Positions 26,082-34,849 of a DNA stretch of 64,000 nucleotides are shown here, piece by piece. Under the pieces are notes generated by a model, which ran no database searches, was not told the origin of the DNA, and saw only the letters and a program-made list of their open reading frames with translations. Positions within the stretch are counted from its first letter, which is position 1; every line of letters starts with the position of its first letter. The DNA comes from Candidatus Xianfuyuplasma coldseepsis (GTDB lineage Bacteria > Bacillota_I > Bacilli_A > Izemoplasmatales > Izemoplasmataceae), in assembly GCF_014023125.1 (NCBI RefSeq), contig NZ_CP048914.1, positions 1,764,698-1,828,697 of the forward strand, in the 5' to 3' direction. The position numbers and the translations under genes are program-made.

Positions 26082-28809
26082 ACTCATCGAGTACATCTTG
26101 GCAACGGTGGCATAATCCATCATGGGTATGATCCACGACTTGCCAACACCGATCACAGGTTTCCCCTTCGGCTTTTTCCACGTCCACTGACATGTTACTA
26201 AACGCATATTCACCTGTGCCATCTTTCATTTCAAACTGAGACACGATAAACAATTGCCCTAGGTTCGCATTCATCTTCTTCAGAAGTGCTTTAACGTCTT
26301 CATTAGGATACAGTGTCAGCTTCGCATTAAAACTTTTACCAATTACTTGTTTATTACGAGCCTCTTCCAGTGCTTTGTTGACGTTGTCACGAATTTGCAT
26401 GAACGCATTATAGGTATCAAGAATTTCAGATCCATCAACATCAAGCGGTTTTGGCATATCTTCTAAATACACATTGTCGTATTGATGGTGGGGGAGATGC
26501 AAGTATGCTTCATGAGTTGTATGCGGTAAGAATGGCGTTAGTAGCTGTAACAGGGTACGTGTTGTATCATACAGCACCGTCTGCACACTTCTACGTGCTG
26601 GGTCATCGGCTTTGGTGATGTAGAGAATATCTTTCGTAAAGTCGAGGTAGAACGCACTTAATTCTCTAGTTACAAAGTTTGTTATATCTCTATATACCGT
26701 ATCAAATTCAAAGTTATCATAATGTTCTAAGGCAGACTTAACCAATTCGTTCAGTTGTAAATAAACGTATTGATCAACATCCACTAACTGATCAAATGCA
26801 ACACGGTCCTTCGTTGGATTAAAGTCGCTGAGATTCCCCAGCATGAAACGGATCGTGTTCCGGATTTTACGATAGGACTCGCTTACTTGTTTCATCATAT
26901 CATTGCTGATCCGAACATCACTTTGGTAATCTACACTAGCAACCCATAACCGGAGAATATCGGCTCCCATTTGTTTGATGATTTTAAGGGGATCGACGAC
27001 ATTTCCAAGTGATTTACTCATCTTGCGTCCATCTCCATCCAAAACAAATCCATGTGTAACACACGTTTTATAAGGGCTTTGTCCCAAGTGAGCAACACCC
27101 GTTGAAAGACTACTGTTGAACCATCCGCGGTACTGATCGCTACCTTCTAAATAGAGGTCGCTAGGATAAGGTAGCCCAAAGTCCGTCATTCCCCCTTGAT
27201 GGGATGTTCCACTGTCGAACCACACATCCAAGATGTCGGTCTCTTTTTGGAACTCATTGTTTGGACTAGCTTCGTTTGTATAGCCTTCTGGCAACAATTC
27301 TTGTGCTGATTTTGTATACCACGCATTGGTTCCTTCTTGTTCGACGATATTTGCAACGTGATTGATAACATCTTTATCTAAGATTTCACTGCCGTCTTCA
27401 TTGTAAAATACAGGAATTGGTACGCCCCACGTCCGTTGGCGACTAATGCACCATGCTTTGCGGTCTTTTACCATGTTTTCCATTCGTACTTCACCCCAAG
27501 ATGGGTACCAGTTGACGTTTTTAATCTCCTTGAGCATATCATCTTTCAACGATTCGATACTGGCGAACCATTGCGCTGTCGCCCGAAAGATTACCGGCTT
27601 CTTAGTTCGCCAATCATGCGGATAACTATGGGTATACCATTCCATTTTCAGTAATGCACCACATGCATCCAAATCACGAACGACGGATTTGTTGCAATCT
27701 TCAATAAATTCGCCTTCATAAGGCCCTGCTTCTTTGGTCATAAAACCTTTTTCATCGACTGGACACAAGATATCAAGGTTGTAATTTTGACCGATGACAA
27801 AGTCATCTTCCCCATGTCCTGGTGCGGTGTGCACAAGACCGGTACCACCTTCGGTAGAGACGTGATGTCCTAGTACAATTGGACTAACGCGATCATATAG
27901 GGGATGTTTGTAGGTCATATGTTCGAGTTCATACCCTTTGATATCTTCTAGTACTTCGACACGCTCCCATCCGAATTTAGCAGTTAATTCACTGATTAAA
28001 TCGGTTCCACATAAATAGATCTGATCGCCATCAACTTTCACAAAACTATAGAGAATGTGATCGCCAACTGCAATCGCGAGATTGGCTGGTATTGTCCAAG
28101 GGGTTGTCGTCCAGATTAAGAACTTAAAGTCGTAATCGACTTTACCTAAGGTATCCACGGCATCCATCGCGACATAAATCGATGGCGATTGTTTGTCGTG
28201 GTATTCAATTTCGGCTTCCGCCAATGCGGTTTCGCTCGATGGACTCCAAAAAATCGGCTTTAATCCTTTAAAGATTAATCCTTTTTCGACCATATCAGCA
28301 AATACGCGTAACTGCGACGCTTCATATTTCGGGTACAATGTGATATAGGGATTGTCCCATTCCCCTAAGATTCCTAAGCGTTTAAACTGTTCTTTTTGGG
28401 TCGCCACTTGTTCCATCGCATAATCGTAACACATTTTTCGGAAATCGACTTTATCGATTAGGTTACGATTCACTTTCTTCGTTTTCACAAGTGCTGTTTC
28501 AATCGGTAACCCATGGGTATCCCAACCAGGAACATAGCGAGTATAGAATCCACGCATGCTTTTATACCGCAATACCATGTCTTTTAAGATCTTATTCATC
28601 GCATGACCAATGTGGATGTTCCCATTGGCATACGGTGGACCATCATGTAAGACGTATTCCGTGTGTCCTTTGTTTTTGTCAAGCCGTTGCTGATAGAGAT
28701 TCATCTCGTCCCAAACGGTTTGCATTTTTGGTTCGTTGTTGCCGAGATTCCCGCGCATGGGAAAGTCGGTTTTTGGCATATGCAATGTGTGTTTGTAATC
28801 ATTACCCAT
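26080..28809 (-). CDS. ileS: Isoleucyl-tRNA synthetase
   Basis: Charges tRNA-Ile; class Ia synthetase of 909 aa, bacterial (mupirocin-sensitive-like) type. HIGH is seen as GNIHIGHAMNK near residue 55, the editing domain includes the TTPWTIPANLAI and GTGLVHTAPGHGEDD motifs, KMSKS as GRKMSKSLGNVVDP, and a C-terminal zinc finger CDRCWQVV...CHRCQ. ATG 28809 follows AAGGAGTGATGACA. It is preceded by a complete Ile-type T-box leader and ends at a strong hairpin terminator. The YlmH-to-IleS gene order is conserved in Bacillota, though divIVA, usually between them, is absent here. Confidence 0.97.
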   Translation of the reverse strand: MGNDYKHTLHMPKTDFPMRGNLGNNEPKMQTVWDEMNLYQQRLDKNKGHTEYVLHDGPPYANGNIHIGHAMNKILKDMVLRYKSMRGFYTRYVPGWDTHGLPIETALVKTKKVNRNLIDKVDFRKMCYDYAMEQVATQKEQFKRLGILGEWDNPYITLYPKYEASQLRVFADMVEKGLIFKGLKPIFWSPSSETALAEAEIEYHDKQSPSIYVAMDAVDTLGKVDYDFKFLIWTTTPWTIPANLAIAVGDHILYSFVKVDGDQIYLCGTDLISELTAKFGWERVEVLEDIKGYELEHMTYKHPLYDRVSPIVLGHHVSTEGGTGLVHTAPGHGEDDFVIGQNYNLDILCPVDEKGFMTKEAGPYEGEFIEDCNKSVVRDLDACGALLKMEWYTHSYPHDWRTKKPVIFRATAQWFASIESLKDDMLKEIKNVNWYPSWGEVRMENMVKDRKAWCISRQRTWGVPIPVFYNEDGSEILDKDVINHVANIVEQEGTNAWYTKSAQELLPEGYTNEASPNNEFQKETDILDVWFDSGTSHQGGMTDFGLPYPSDLYLEGSDQYRGWFNSSLSTGVAHLGQSPYKTCVTHGFVLDGDGRKMSKSLGNVVDPLKIIKQMGADILRLWVASVDYQSDVRISNDMMKQVSESYRKIRNTIRFMLGNLSDFNPTKDRVAFDQLVDVDQYVYLQLNELVKSALEHYDNFEFDTVYRDITNFVTRELSAFYLDFTKDILYITKADDPARRSVQTVLYDTTRTLLQLLTPFLPHTTHEAYLHLPHHQYDNVYLEDMPKPLDVDGSEILDTYNAFMQIRDNVNKALEEARNKQVIGKSFNAKLTLYPNEDVKALLKKMNANLGQLFIVSQFEMKDGTGEYAFSNMSVDVEKAEGETCDRCWQVVDHTHDGLCHRCQDVLDE

Positions 28810-28832
28810 TGTCATCACTCCTTCATATTGTA

Positions 28833-29062
28833 TAAAAAAAGTTCATCCTTAAAATAAGGACGAACAGACTATCCGCGGTACCACCTTAGTTCTTCTTCCG
28901 AAGCACTTGAACTCGTTAACGCCGAGATACGAAACCACTTACTTCATTCAGCGATTTACTCTGAGGGGATATTACAACAAGCTATAAGCCAAGTTTTCAG
29001 CAACTCTTGGTCTCTGTACAAATAGGATTTCTTGTAACCTGTCCTCGTCATCGTTTATAACA
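28833..29062 (-). ncRNA. T-box leader of ileS (tRNA-Ile sensing)
   Basis: Minus strand carries the T-box AAGGTGGTACCGCGG near 28870-28890, stem I landmarks GATGACGAGGAC, ACAGAGA and GTTGCTGAAAACTTGGC, and a putative ATC specifier (Ile) at 28968-28970. The terminator (28841-28865 plus T-run) pairs GTTCGTCCTTA with TAAGGATGAAC. Uncharged tRNA-Ile should stabilise the antiterminator and turn on ileS. Confidence 0.93.
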
Positions 29063-29068
29063 ATCATT

Positions 29069-29096
29069 ATTTTAACAAATCTATGAATAATTACAA
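29069..29096 (-). promoter_or_regulatory. Promoter of the ileS T-box transcript
   Basis: Minus strand TTGTAA, 16-nt spacer, TAAAAT, just upstream of stem I and just after the ylmH stop. Confidence 0.7.
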
Positions 29097-29101
29097 CCTT
29101 T

Positions 29102-29785
29102 TTAAACAAATTTTCGATAATTAATGACAATTTTCCCTTTCTTGGTCCGACTTGACGTATCATCGATGATAAATCGACCGTGATGACGAATCGATACTAT
29201 ATCGTTTTCTGTAATCTGTTTTGTCGCTTTGGTAACAACGAAATGATTGACATGAATCTGCTCCGCAAGAATCCATTCTTGGACGAGATTACGGGATGTT
29301 TTGGTCATCTTGGCAACGACATTATCAAGGCGCATGGACGGGACAATTGCCGTTAAAGATTTGTACTCTTGTTCCGGTTGTATCATCGCCCCATCGATTT
29401 CTTCCAATGTTATGGTAACTCGATCAATTTGGCGAAATGATTGGCGAATCTCATCTGCAATTTCGGATGTAACAAAGAAAACTTGCTGCCGTGGTAAGAT
29501 ATCACCGATACTATCACGCGAAATGGATAATGACATAAGACTACCAAGAATGTTTTGATGTCGTAATTCCAAAAATCGATCGTTGGCATGAATTCTGAAG
29601 CACACGATTCCATCCTCACTCGTTGTATTGAGATATAACCGTTTGCGTTCAGCTTCAGGATATCCACCATCCATAACGATACGATCACTCTGTGGTACGA
29701 GAGCTTGTTCTTGGGGTGTTAAAAAACGAAAACGAACCGCTCTTTGGTTCGTTATTGCTCGTTGTATGCGTTCTTGTAAAGTCAT
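29102..29785 (-). CDS. ylmH: YlmH family S4-domain RNA-binding protein
   Basis: A 227-aa RNA-binding protein of the YlmH group, associated with ribosome-bound peptidyl-tRNA and cell-division gene clusters. The N-terminal half carries FRFLTPQEQALV and the conserved FLGSLM-like motif (NILGSLMSLSISRDSIGDI). The C-terminal S4 domain covers about residues 153-220 (PSMRLDNVVAKMTKTSRNLVQ). It shares one base with the ylmG stop (TAATG). The ileS promoter and T-box follow immediately. Confidence 0.92.
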   Translation of the reverse strand: MTLQERIQRAITNQRAVRFRFLTPQEQALVPQSDRIVMDGGYPEAERKRLYLNTTSEDGIVCFRIHANDRFLELRHQNILGSLMSLSISRDSIGDILPRQQVFFVTSEIADEIRQSFRQIDRVTITLEEIDGAMIQPEQEYKSLTAIVPSMRLDNVVAKMTKTSRNLVQEWILAEQIHVNHFVVTKATKQITENDIVSIRHHGRFIIDDTSSRTKKGKIVINYRKFV

Positions 29786-30069
29786 TATTGCAGACTCATC
29801 AAATAGATCATTTGATAGAAATAACGAAGACCAAAATTATAGATTAAGAAACCGATAATTGGGGTAAAGTCAAACATCCCAATCACAATCACACCGCGAA
29901 ATATCCGCATGTATGGATCGGCAATTCGATCAATCAATTGGCCGATTTTCGTTCGTCGCAACTCCGGTAGCCATGACAATAATACCGAGCCAATGAGAAA
30001 GTAAAAATAGACTTGTAGAGCATAATATATGACTAAAAGAACGTTGATTAGTAAAGCATTTGCTAACAT
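29785..30069 (-). CDS. ylmG: YggT/YlmG family membrane protein
   Basis: A 94-aa membrane protein with two hydrophobic hairpins (about residues 3-33 and 62-90) and the diagnostic intervening motif SWLPELR...IADPYMRIFRGVI. YggT-family proteins occur beside sepF in Firmicutes and in plastids, where they influence nucleoid or thylakoid organisation; the mechanism is not known. ATG 30069 follows AAGGAGTAGTACCCG, seven bases after sepF, so the two are cotranscribed. Confidence 0.92.
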   Translation of the reverse strand: MLANALLINVLLVIYYALQVYFYFLIGSVLLSWLPELRRTKIGQLIDRIADPYMRIFRGVIVIGMFDFTPIIGFLIYNFGLRYFYQMIYLMSLQ

Positions 30070-30075
30070 CGGGTA

Positions 30076-30369
30076 CTACTCCTTATATTCATTCACAAAT
30101 TTGCGCAGACTTCCATCTTTATAATCTTGTTTAGTAGCAAACAAGAAAATCTGTTCCTTGATGACTTCAATTTCGCCATCGATGGCGTAGGTAATGCCAC
30201 TTAGAAACGTAATAATCTTATTGGATTCGATTTCATTTTGGTTTTCAAAATTGAGAATGAGTGGTTTTCCTTTTAATAATTTGTCTGCGAGTTTAAAGAC
30301 GTCAATGTCTGGTTCACAAAGAATAAATTCAATGCGATCAAAGGCTGTTTTTTTCCGTTTTTTAAACAT
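30076..30369 (-). CDS. sepF: Cell division protein SepF, short form
   Basis: Membrane tether and bundler of FtsZ. At 97 aa it is much shorter than the usual 140-160 aa. The SepF core is recognisable from DVFKLADKLLKGKPLILNFE through RKIITFLSG-like NKIITFLSGITYAIDGEIEVI to the final beta strand IFLFATK. The long acidic linker of Bacillus SepF is missing, and the N-terminus is MFKKRKKTAF, basic rather than a typical amphipathic membrane-targeting helix. Context between ylmG, ylmE and ftsZ supports the call. GAGGTGTAATC precedes ATG 30369. Confidence 0.88.
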   Translation of the reverse strand: MFKKRKKTAFDRIEFILCEPDIDVFKLADKLLKGKPLILNFENQNEIESNKIITFLSGITYAIDGEIEVIKEQIFLFATKQDYKDGSLRKFVNEYKE

Positions 30370-30371
30370 GA

Positions 30372-31010
30372 TTACACCTCTTTACTAAATAATACACTAC
30401 CGAGACGCAAAAATGTAGCATCATGCTCTAGGGCAATGAGATAATCATTACTCATCCCGATAGATAGTTCATTGATTGTGATGTTGAGTTGTGTTTGAAC
30501 TTGTTGCTGTAAGTCGTTTAACACTTGGAACTCTCGATGGATGACGGTTACATCATCAGTGTATTCGGCCATTCCCATAAACCCAATAATCTCGATGTTT
30601 TTGAGACGTTGTAACGCGGGTAAAACGGATAATACTTCTTGTGGTGTAAATCCGTGTTTGGATTCTTCATGGCTTATGTTTACTTGAAGAAAACATTTTA
30701 ATGGAGCAGTTCTACGTTTATCAATTTCTTCTGCTAACTTCATCGAGTCTAAGGAATGGAGATAGGATATCTTATGGATTACCTTCTTAACCTTTTTCGT
30801 TTGCAGTGATCCAATAAAGTGCCAGGTGATATCCAAATCTTTTAATACTTCATATTTTTCTAAAAACGCATTGTCGCGATTTTCACCAAAATCATGGATT
30901 CCTTCACGATACAATTGTCGCATCTGCTCGGTGGTGAAATATTTTGTTGCGGCAACAACCGTTACATCGTCAGGAATGGTCTTCTTGACGTCGTTTACGT
31001 GGAATATCAT
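30372..31010 (-). CDS. ylmE: PLP-binding protein YggS/YlmE (PLPBP family)
   Basis: Pyridoxal-phosphate carrier/homeostasis protein with an alanine-racemase-like barrel, 212 aa. The PLP lysine lies in VVAATKYF, followed by DFGENRDNAF, WHFIGSLQTKKVK, LQVNISHEESKHGF, GFMGMAEY and the phosphate-binding SIGMSNDYLIALEHDATFLRLG. The N-terminus is short: only about 20 residues precede the lysine motif, against about 30-35 in Bacillus YlmE. ATG 31010 overlaps the small upstream membrane-protein gene by 41 nt; no strong ribosome site is visible, so reading may depend on translation of that gene. Confidence 0.92.
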   Translation of the reverse strand: MIFHVNDVKKTIPDDVTVVAATKYFTTEQMRQLYREGIHDFGENRDNAFLEKYEVLKDLDITWHFIGSLQTKKVKKVIHKISYLHSLDSMKLAEEIDKRRTAPLKCFLQVNISHEESKHGFTPQEVLSVLPALQRLKNIEIIGFMGMAEYTDDVTVIHREFQVLNDLQQQVQTQLNITINELSIGMSNDYLIALEHDATFLRLGSVLFSKEV

Positions 31011-31164
31011 GACGATTCGTATATGTAAAAACACTCGTCAAAATGACCGCGAATATACCGAGCAACATATCGACCATGTCATTTTGTAACGGGACTAGAA
31101 ATAATACGATTATGATTGCCATCAGGATGGCGTACACAATATTATAGCGTTTGCGTGGGCTCAT
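30970..31164 (-). CDS. Small two-helix membrane protein between ftsZ and ylmE
   Basis: A 64-aa candidate gene with a basic N-terminus (MSPRKRYN), two hydrophobic helices (about residues 10-26 and 31-48) and a strongly charged tail ending RKRRQEDHS. AAAGGTTGTGGT precedes the two adjacent ATGs (31167 and 31164). It overlaps ylmE by 41 nt in another frame, unusual for real genes but compatible with coupling. I do not recognise a family. Position in the division cluster suggests, without proof, an envelope role. Confidence 0.5.
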   Translation of the reverse strand: MSPRKRYNIVYAILMAIIIVLFLVPLQNDMVDMLLGIFAVILTSVFTYTNRHDIPRKRRQEDHS

Positions 31165-31186
31165 CATACCACAACCTTTTAGATTT

Positions 31187-31207
31187 AAAAAAGCGCAATG
31201 CGCGCTT
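31187..31207 (-). terminator. Terminator after ftsZ
   Basis: Stem AAGCGC/GCGCTT, 5-nt loop, T-run on the minus strand. It partly isolates ftsZ from the downstream ylmE-sepF-ylmG-ylmH genes. Confidence 0.8.
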
Positions 31208-32339
31208 ATTTAAATCGAGATTTCAACCAGGAAGGAATGGTTGTTTTAGACGGTTCTTCTTCCTCATCTTCGTCTTTACGACGACGTTTGCGCGACCGTT
31301 TTGAGTCTTCTTTATCATCGTCATCATCGATGTCATCAGGATCCTCATAGCTGGTAGATCCAATGTCACTGAATTCAACGGTTTTATTTTCATCAAAGCC
31401 AGTAGCAATTACTGTGACAATGATTTCATCTTTTAATTCGGTTATTACCGTGGCACCGTAAATAATATTAATTTCAGTGGAACTAGACGCCTGAATTGCT
31501 TCTACTGCTTCATTAACTTCCCACAAAGCAATATCAACACCACTGGCAATGTTCACAACAGCATCGGTTGCACCATCAATGTTCGCATCAAGCAATGGCG
31601 AATGAATTGCTTTTTTCGTAGCTTCAATGGCACGGTTCTCCCCACTGGCGATTCCGATACCCATTAATGCGGTACCTTTGTCTTTCATGACGGTTTTTAC
31701 ATCGGCAAAGTCGACATTGATCAAACCGGGTACTGTAATGATTTCTGCAATCCCTTGAACCCCTTGTCTAAGGACTTTGTCCGCTTCACGGAAGGCTTCT
31801 AACATGGAAGTTGAGCGATCTACGATATACAATAACCGATCGTTTGGAACAACGATTAACGTGTCTACATAGGGTTTTAACGCATCCAGACCTTCAAGTG
31901 CTGTCGCAACTCGACGACGACCTTCAAAACTGAATGGTTTCGTGACGATACCAATGGTTAAACATCCGGATTCACGAGCAATCCGAGCAATTACGGGTGC
32001 TGCACCTGTTCCGGTTCCGCCCCCCATACCAGCTGTAATGAATACCATGTCGGTTTCAGCTAGTAATTCACGGATTTCTTCTTCGCTTTCAATCGCAGCA
32101 CGGCGGCCGATTTCGGGATCTGCACCAGCGCCAAGTCCGCGGGTTAACATTTTTCCAATTTGAATACGGGTATCCGCTTTGGACAATCGTAAAACTTGCG
32201 CATCGGTATTTACTGCGACAAATTCTACTCCTTGAACTTCATTTTCGATCATCCGATTAACGGCGTTTCCACCACCGCCACCAATACCGATGACTTTTAT
32301 CGATGGTTTTTGATTAAAATTGTCCATTGACTCAAACAT
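31206..32339 (-). CDS. ftsZ: Cell division protein FtsZ
   Basis: Tubulin-like GTPase forming the division ring, 377 aa. It has the [13 protein letters not shown] nucleotide loop, the tubulin signature [11 protein letters not shown] at residues 106-116, NVDFADVKT (T7 loop, catalytic aspartate) and a GTPase core ending near residue 320. A highly charged disordered linker ([21 protein letters not shown]) precedes the C-terminal peptide [12 protein letters not shown], the site bound by SepF and other tethers. No ftsA is upstream; tgt is. GGGGGTCTGAAT precedes ATG 32339. A short GC-rich terminator follows. Confidence 0.97.
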   Translation of the reverse strand: MFESMDNFNQKPSIKVIGIGGGGGNAVNRMIENEVQGVEFVAVNTDAQVLRLSKADTRIQIGKMLTRGLGAGADPEIGRRAAIESEEEIRELLAETDMVFITAGMGGGTGTGAAPVIARIARESGCLTIGIVTKPFSFEGRRRVATALEGLDALKPYVDTLIVVPNDRLLYIVDRSTSMLEAFREADKVLRQGVQGIAEIITVPGLINVDFADVKTVMKDKGTALMGIGIASGENRAIEATKKAIHSPLLDANIDGATDAVVNIASGVDIALWEVNEAVEAIQASSSTEINIIYGATVITELKDEIIVTVIATGFDENKTVEFSDIGSTSYEDPDDIDDDDDKEDSKRSRKRRRKDEDEEEEPSKTTIPSWLKSRFK

Positions 32340-32419
32340 ATTCAGACCCCCATATACGTTGTTAATCTATTATATCATAATATGTAGTAAAAATTAAACA
32401 GGTTTTTTTCAATAATGGC

Positions 32420-33586
<1,167 letters not shown>

Positions 33587-34849
33587 TTATAAATTTCGTT
33601 TTGCATTGGTGATCATTAACTTAATTCGATTCAATTGATTGATTTCCGTTGCACTTGTATCGTAATCAATGGCGACAATATTACTTTGAGGATAGGCCTG
33701 TTTAATTTTCTTGAACATTCCCTTACCGGCAATGTGATTCGGTAAACAGCCAAACGGCTGTGTGCAGACAATGTTCGGTGCACCCATATGAATCAACTCG
33801 ATCATCTCTGCGGTTAATAGCCATCCTTCACCAACATGCATTGCATGATCGAGCATGTCGAGACCCATTTGACGCAATTCATAGTACGATGTGAAAACGC
33901 GGAAACCATACTTTTTCAATTGACGCCGGATTTTGTTGCGACGATACTCGATAAACCAGATTAAGAACTGATACATCCTAGCAACAATTTTACGTCCCCC
34001 GTATTTATAGATATCATGCCGTGAGGAGTCAAAAGTGTATTGGAAGAAATCAAGGATATTTGGTGTCACCACTTCACAGCCTTCTTGACGCAACGTGTTT
34101 TCCAAATCATTATTTCCAAGAGGACTGTATTTGACATAGATTTCACCGACAATTCCTACTTTCGGTTTCGGTATAGAACGATCAACTGGTATTTCACTAA
34201 ATCGTTTTATCACTCGTTCAAATAGCTTGTTCGGATGATAAAAGACTTTTCGTCCAGGGAGATAGAAGTATTCATCAAGAAAACTGTTTACCTCTTGGTA
34301 GACAGCTTCGGTATCGCCTTCGTTAATTTCGTATGGAGCTGTTTCATTATAGAGTTGCATCAATAAATCGCCCATCGCAAGTGCTGTGATAAGCTTGAGG
34401 AGAATGTTGCTTGTGACTTTAAATCCGGGATTTTTTTCCAGTCCAACCGCATTGACACTAATGATAGGGATGAAGTCATATCCGGCTTGATGAAACGCTT
34501 TGCGAATGAGACTGACATAATTACTAGCACGGCAACCACCACCGGTTTGGGTGATGATCAAGGCAACTTTGTGAATGTCATACCCACCTTGTTTCATCGC
34601 ATCAATGAATTGGCCAATGACAAGCATAGCCGGTACACAAATATCATTATGGCTGTATTTCATTCCTTCATGAATTACATCAAAATGCGTATTTTGCAAT
34701 ACCTCTGCATCATATCCTTCGCTTTTCAAGGTATGAACAAAGTATTCAAAATGGTAGGGTGCCATCGATGGAATCAGAATCTTGTATTCGTGCTTCATTT
34801 CTTCCGTGAACAGTAAACGTCCGGTATCATCGTATACTAATTTTGCCAT
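33587..34849 (-). CDS. 2-hydroxyacyl-CoA dehydratase-type (HgdB/COG3580-like) protein
   Basis: A 420-aa protein of the 2-hydroxyacyl-CoA dehydratase D-component superfamily, in the activase-linked branch of unknown substrate. Likely iron-sulfur ligands are the cysteines in SHNDICVPAML, TGGGCRASNYV and TQPFGCLPNHIAGKG; the last two are hallmarks of the group. Its ATG overlaps the stop of the 977-aa activase by one base (TAATG) with GGAGGAGC as ribosome site. In many Clostridia the two parts are one polypeptide of about 1400 residues; here they total about 1397. The reaction is not established; an ATP-driven low-potential electron transfer is implied by family. Confidence 0.85.
   Translation of the reverse strand: MAKLVYDDTGRLLFTEEMKHEYKILIPSMAPYHFEYFVHTLKSEGYDAEVLQNTHFDVIHEGMKYSHNDICVPAMLVIGQFIDAMKQGGYDIHKVALIITQTGGGCRASNYVSLIRKAFHQAGYDFIPIISVNAVGLEKNPGFKVTSNILLKLITALAMGDLLMQLYNETAPYEINEGDTEAVYQEVNSFLDEYFYLPGRKVFYHPNKLFERVIKRFSEIPVDRSIPKPKVGIVGEIYVKYSPLGNNDLENTLRQEGCEVVTPNILDFFQYTFDSSRHDIYKYGGRKIVARMYQFLIWFIEYRRNKIRRQLKKYGFRVFTSYYELRQMGLDMLDHAMHVGEGWLLTAEMIELIHMGAPNIVCTQPFGCLPNHIAGKGMFKKIKQAYPQSNIVAIDYDTSATEINQLNRIKLMITNAKRNL

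Noticed and set aside
28972-29163. 63-codon minus-strand ORF over the ileS leader
   Set aside because: It runs through the T-box stem I and the 3' end of ylmH and has no ribosome site; the region is explained as structured RNA.
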